DNA of 6,102 nt from Acidobacteriaceae bacterium (lineage in GTDB: Bacteria; Acidobacteriota; Terriglobia; Bryobacterales; Bryobacteraceae): assembly GCA_019245255.1 (NCBI GenBank), contig JAFARV010000474.1, positions 1-6,102 of the forward strand. Direction: 5' to 3'. The stretch's first letter is position 1; every line of letters starts with the position of its first letter. The position numbers were made by a program, and so were the translations under genes. Below the pieces are notes generated by a model, which had not been told where the DNA came from, did no database searches, and was given only the letters and a program-made list of their open reading frames with translations. Positions 6,072-6,102 of the stretch are shown here, piece by piece.

Positions 6072-6102
6072 GAGATACATGGAAGCAACTCCGCTGTTAG
6101 TT

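Noticed and set aside
6079..6102. Plus-strand ATG reading open to the right edge
   Set aside because: Only eight codons are visible, without a ribosome binding site; it cannot be distinguished from chance.

Overview
The window looks like a piece of a mesophilic, moderately GC-rich bacterial chromosome, most plausibly an acidobacterium. That assignment is inference: it rests on two small protein types I associate with Acidobacteriota (a 'YPNP…GCPG' protein with an HxxxCxxC motif, and a secreted helical protein with a conserved 'QW…EAQRCRG' pattern) and on the presence of degraded polysaccharide-hydrolase DNA. No marker gene settles it.

Left part (1 to about 1160) is decaying or non-coding DNA. 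On the minus strand, 1-538 holds the 5' part of a glycoside hydrolase family 51 alpha-L-arabinofuranosidase. It has a Tat-type signal peptide but is broken by about three frameshifts and an in-frame stop. On the plus strand, 736-939 encodes what looks like only the C-terminal tail of an ECF-type sigma factor with a SnoaL-like extension. The rest (539-735 and 940-1162) has no gene I can support, apart from an 18-bp near-perfect palindrome at 976-993 that could be an operator for the next genes.

Centre (1163-4586) is a tight two-gene unit with a 4-nt gap. It encodes a secreted type I periplasmic binding protein of the Leu/Ile/Val-binding class, then a 754-residue transmembrane methyl-accepting chemotaxis-type receptor with a very large helical periplasmic region and no recognisable HAMP domain. 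No ABC permease or ATPase is present on either side within the window. The likely reading is that the binding protein captures a small ligand in the periplasm and presents it to the receptor. This is the most interesting system here.

Right part (4660-6102) has a small plus-strand HxxxCxxC protein that resembles a zinc-binding anti-sigma factor without its membrane helix. It converges on a two-gene minus-strand operon: a secreted coiled-coil protein, then a 76-aa cysteine-rich zinc-binding protein whose ATG directly abuts the upstream stop codon. Between the convergent genes (5025-5160) lies a compact 136-bp element with 13-bp inverted ends (12/13 matching) and three internal hairpins. It looks like a MITE/REP-type element or a structured bidirectional terminator.
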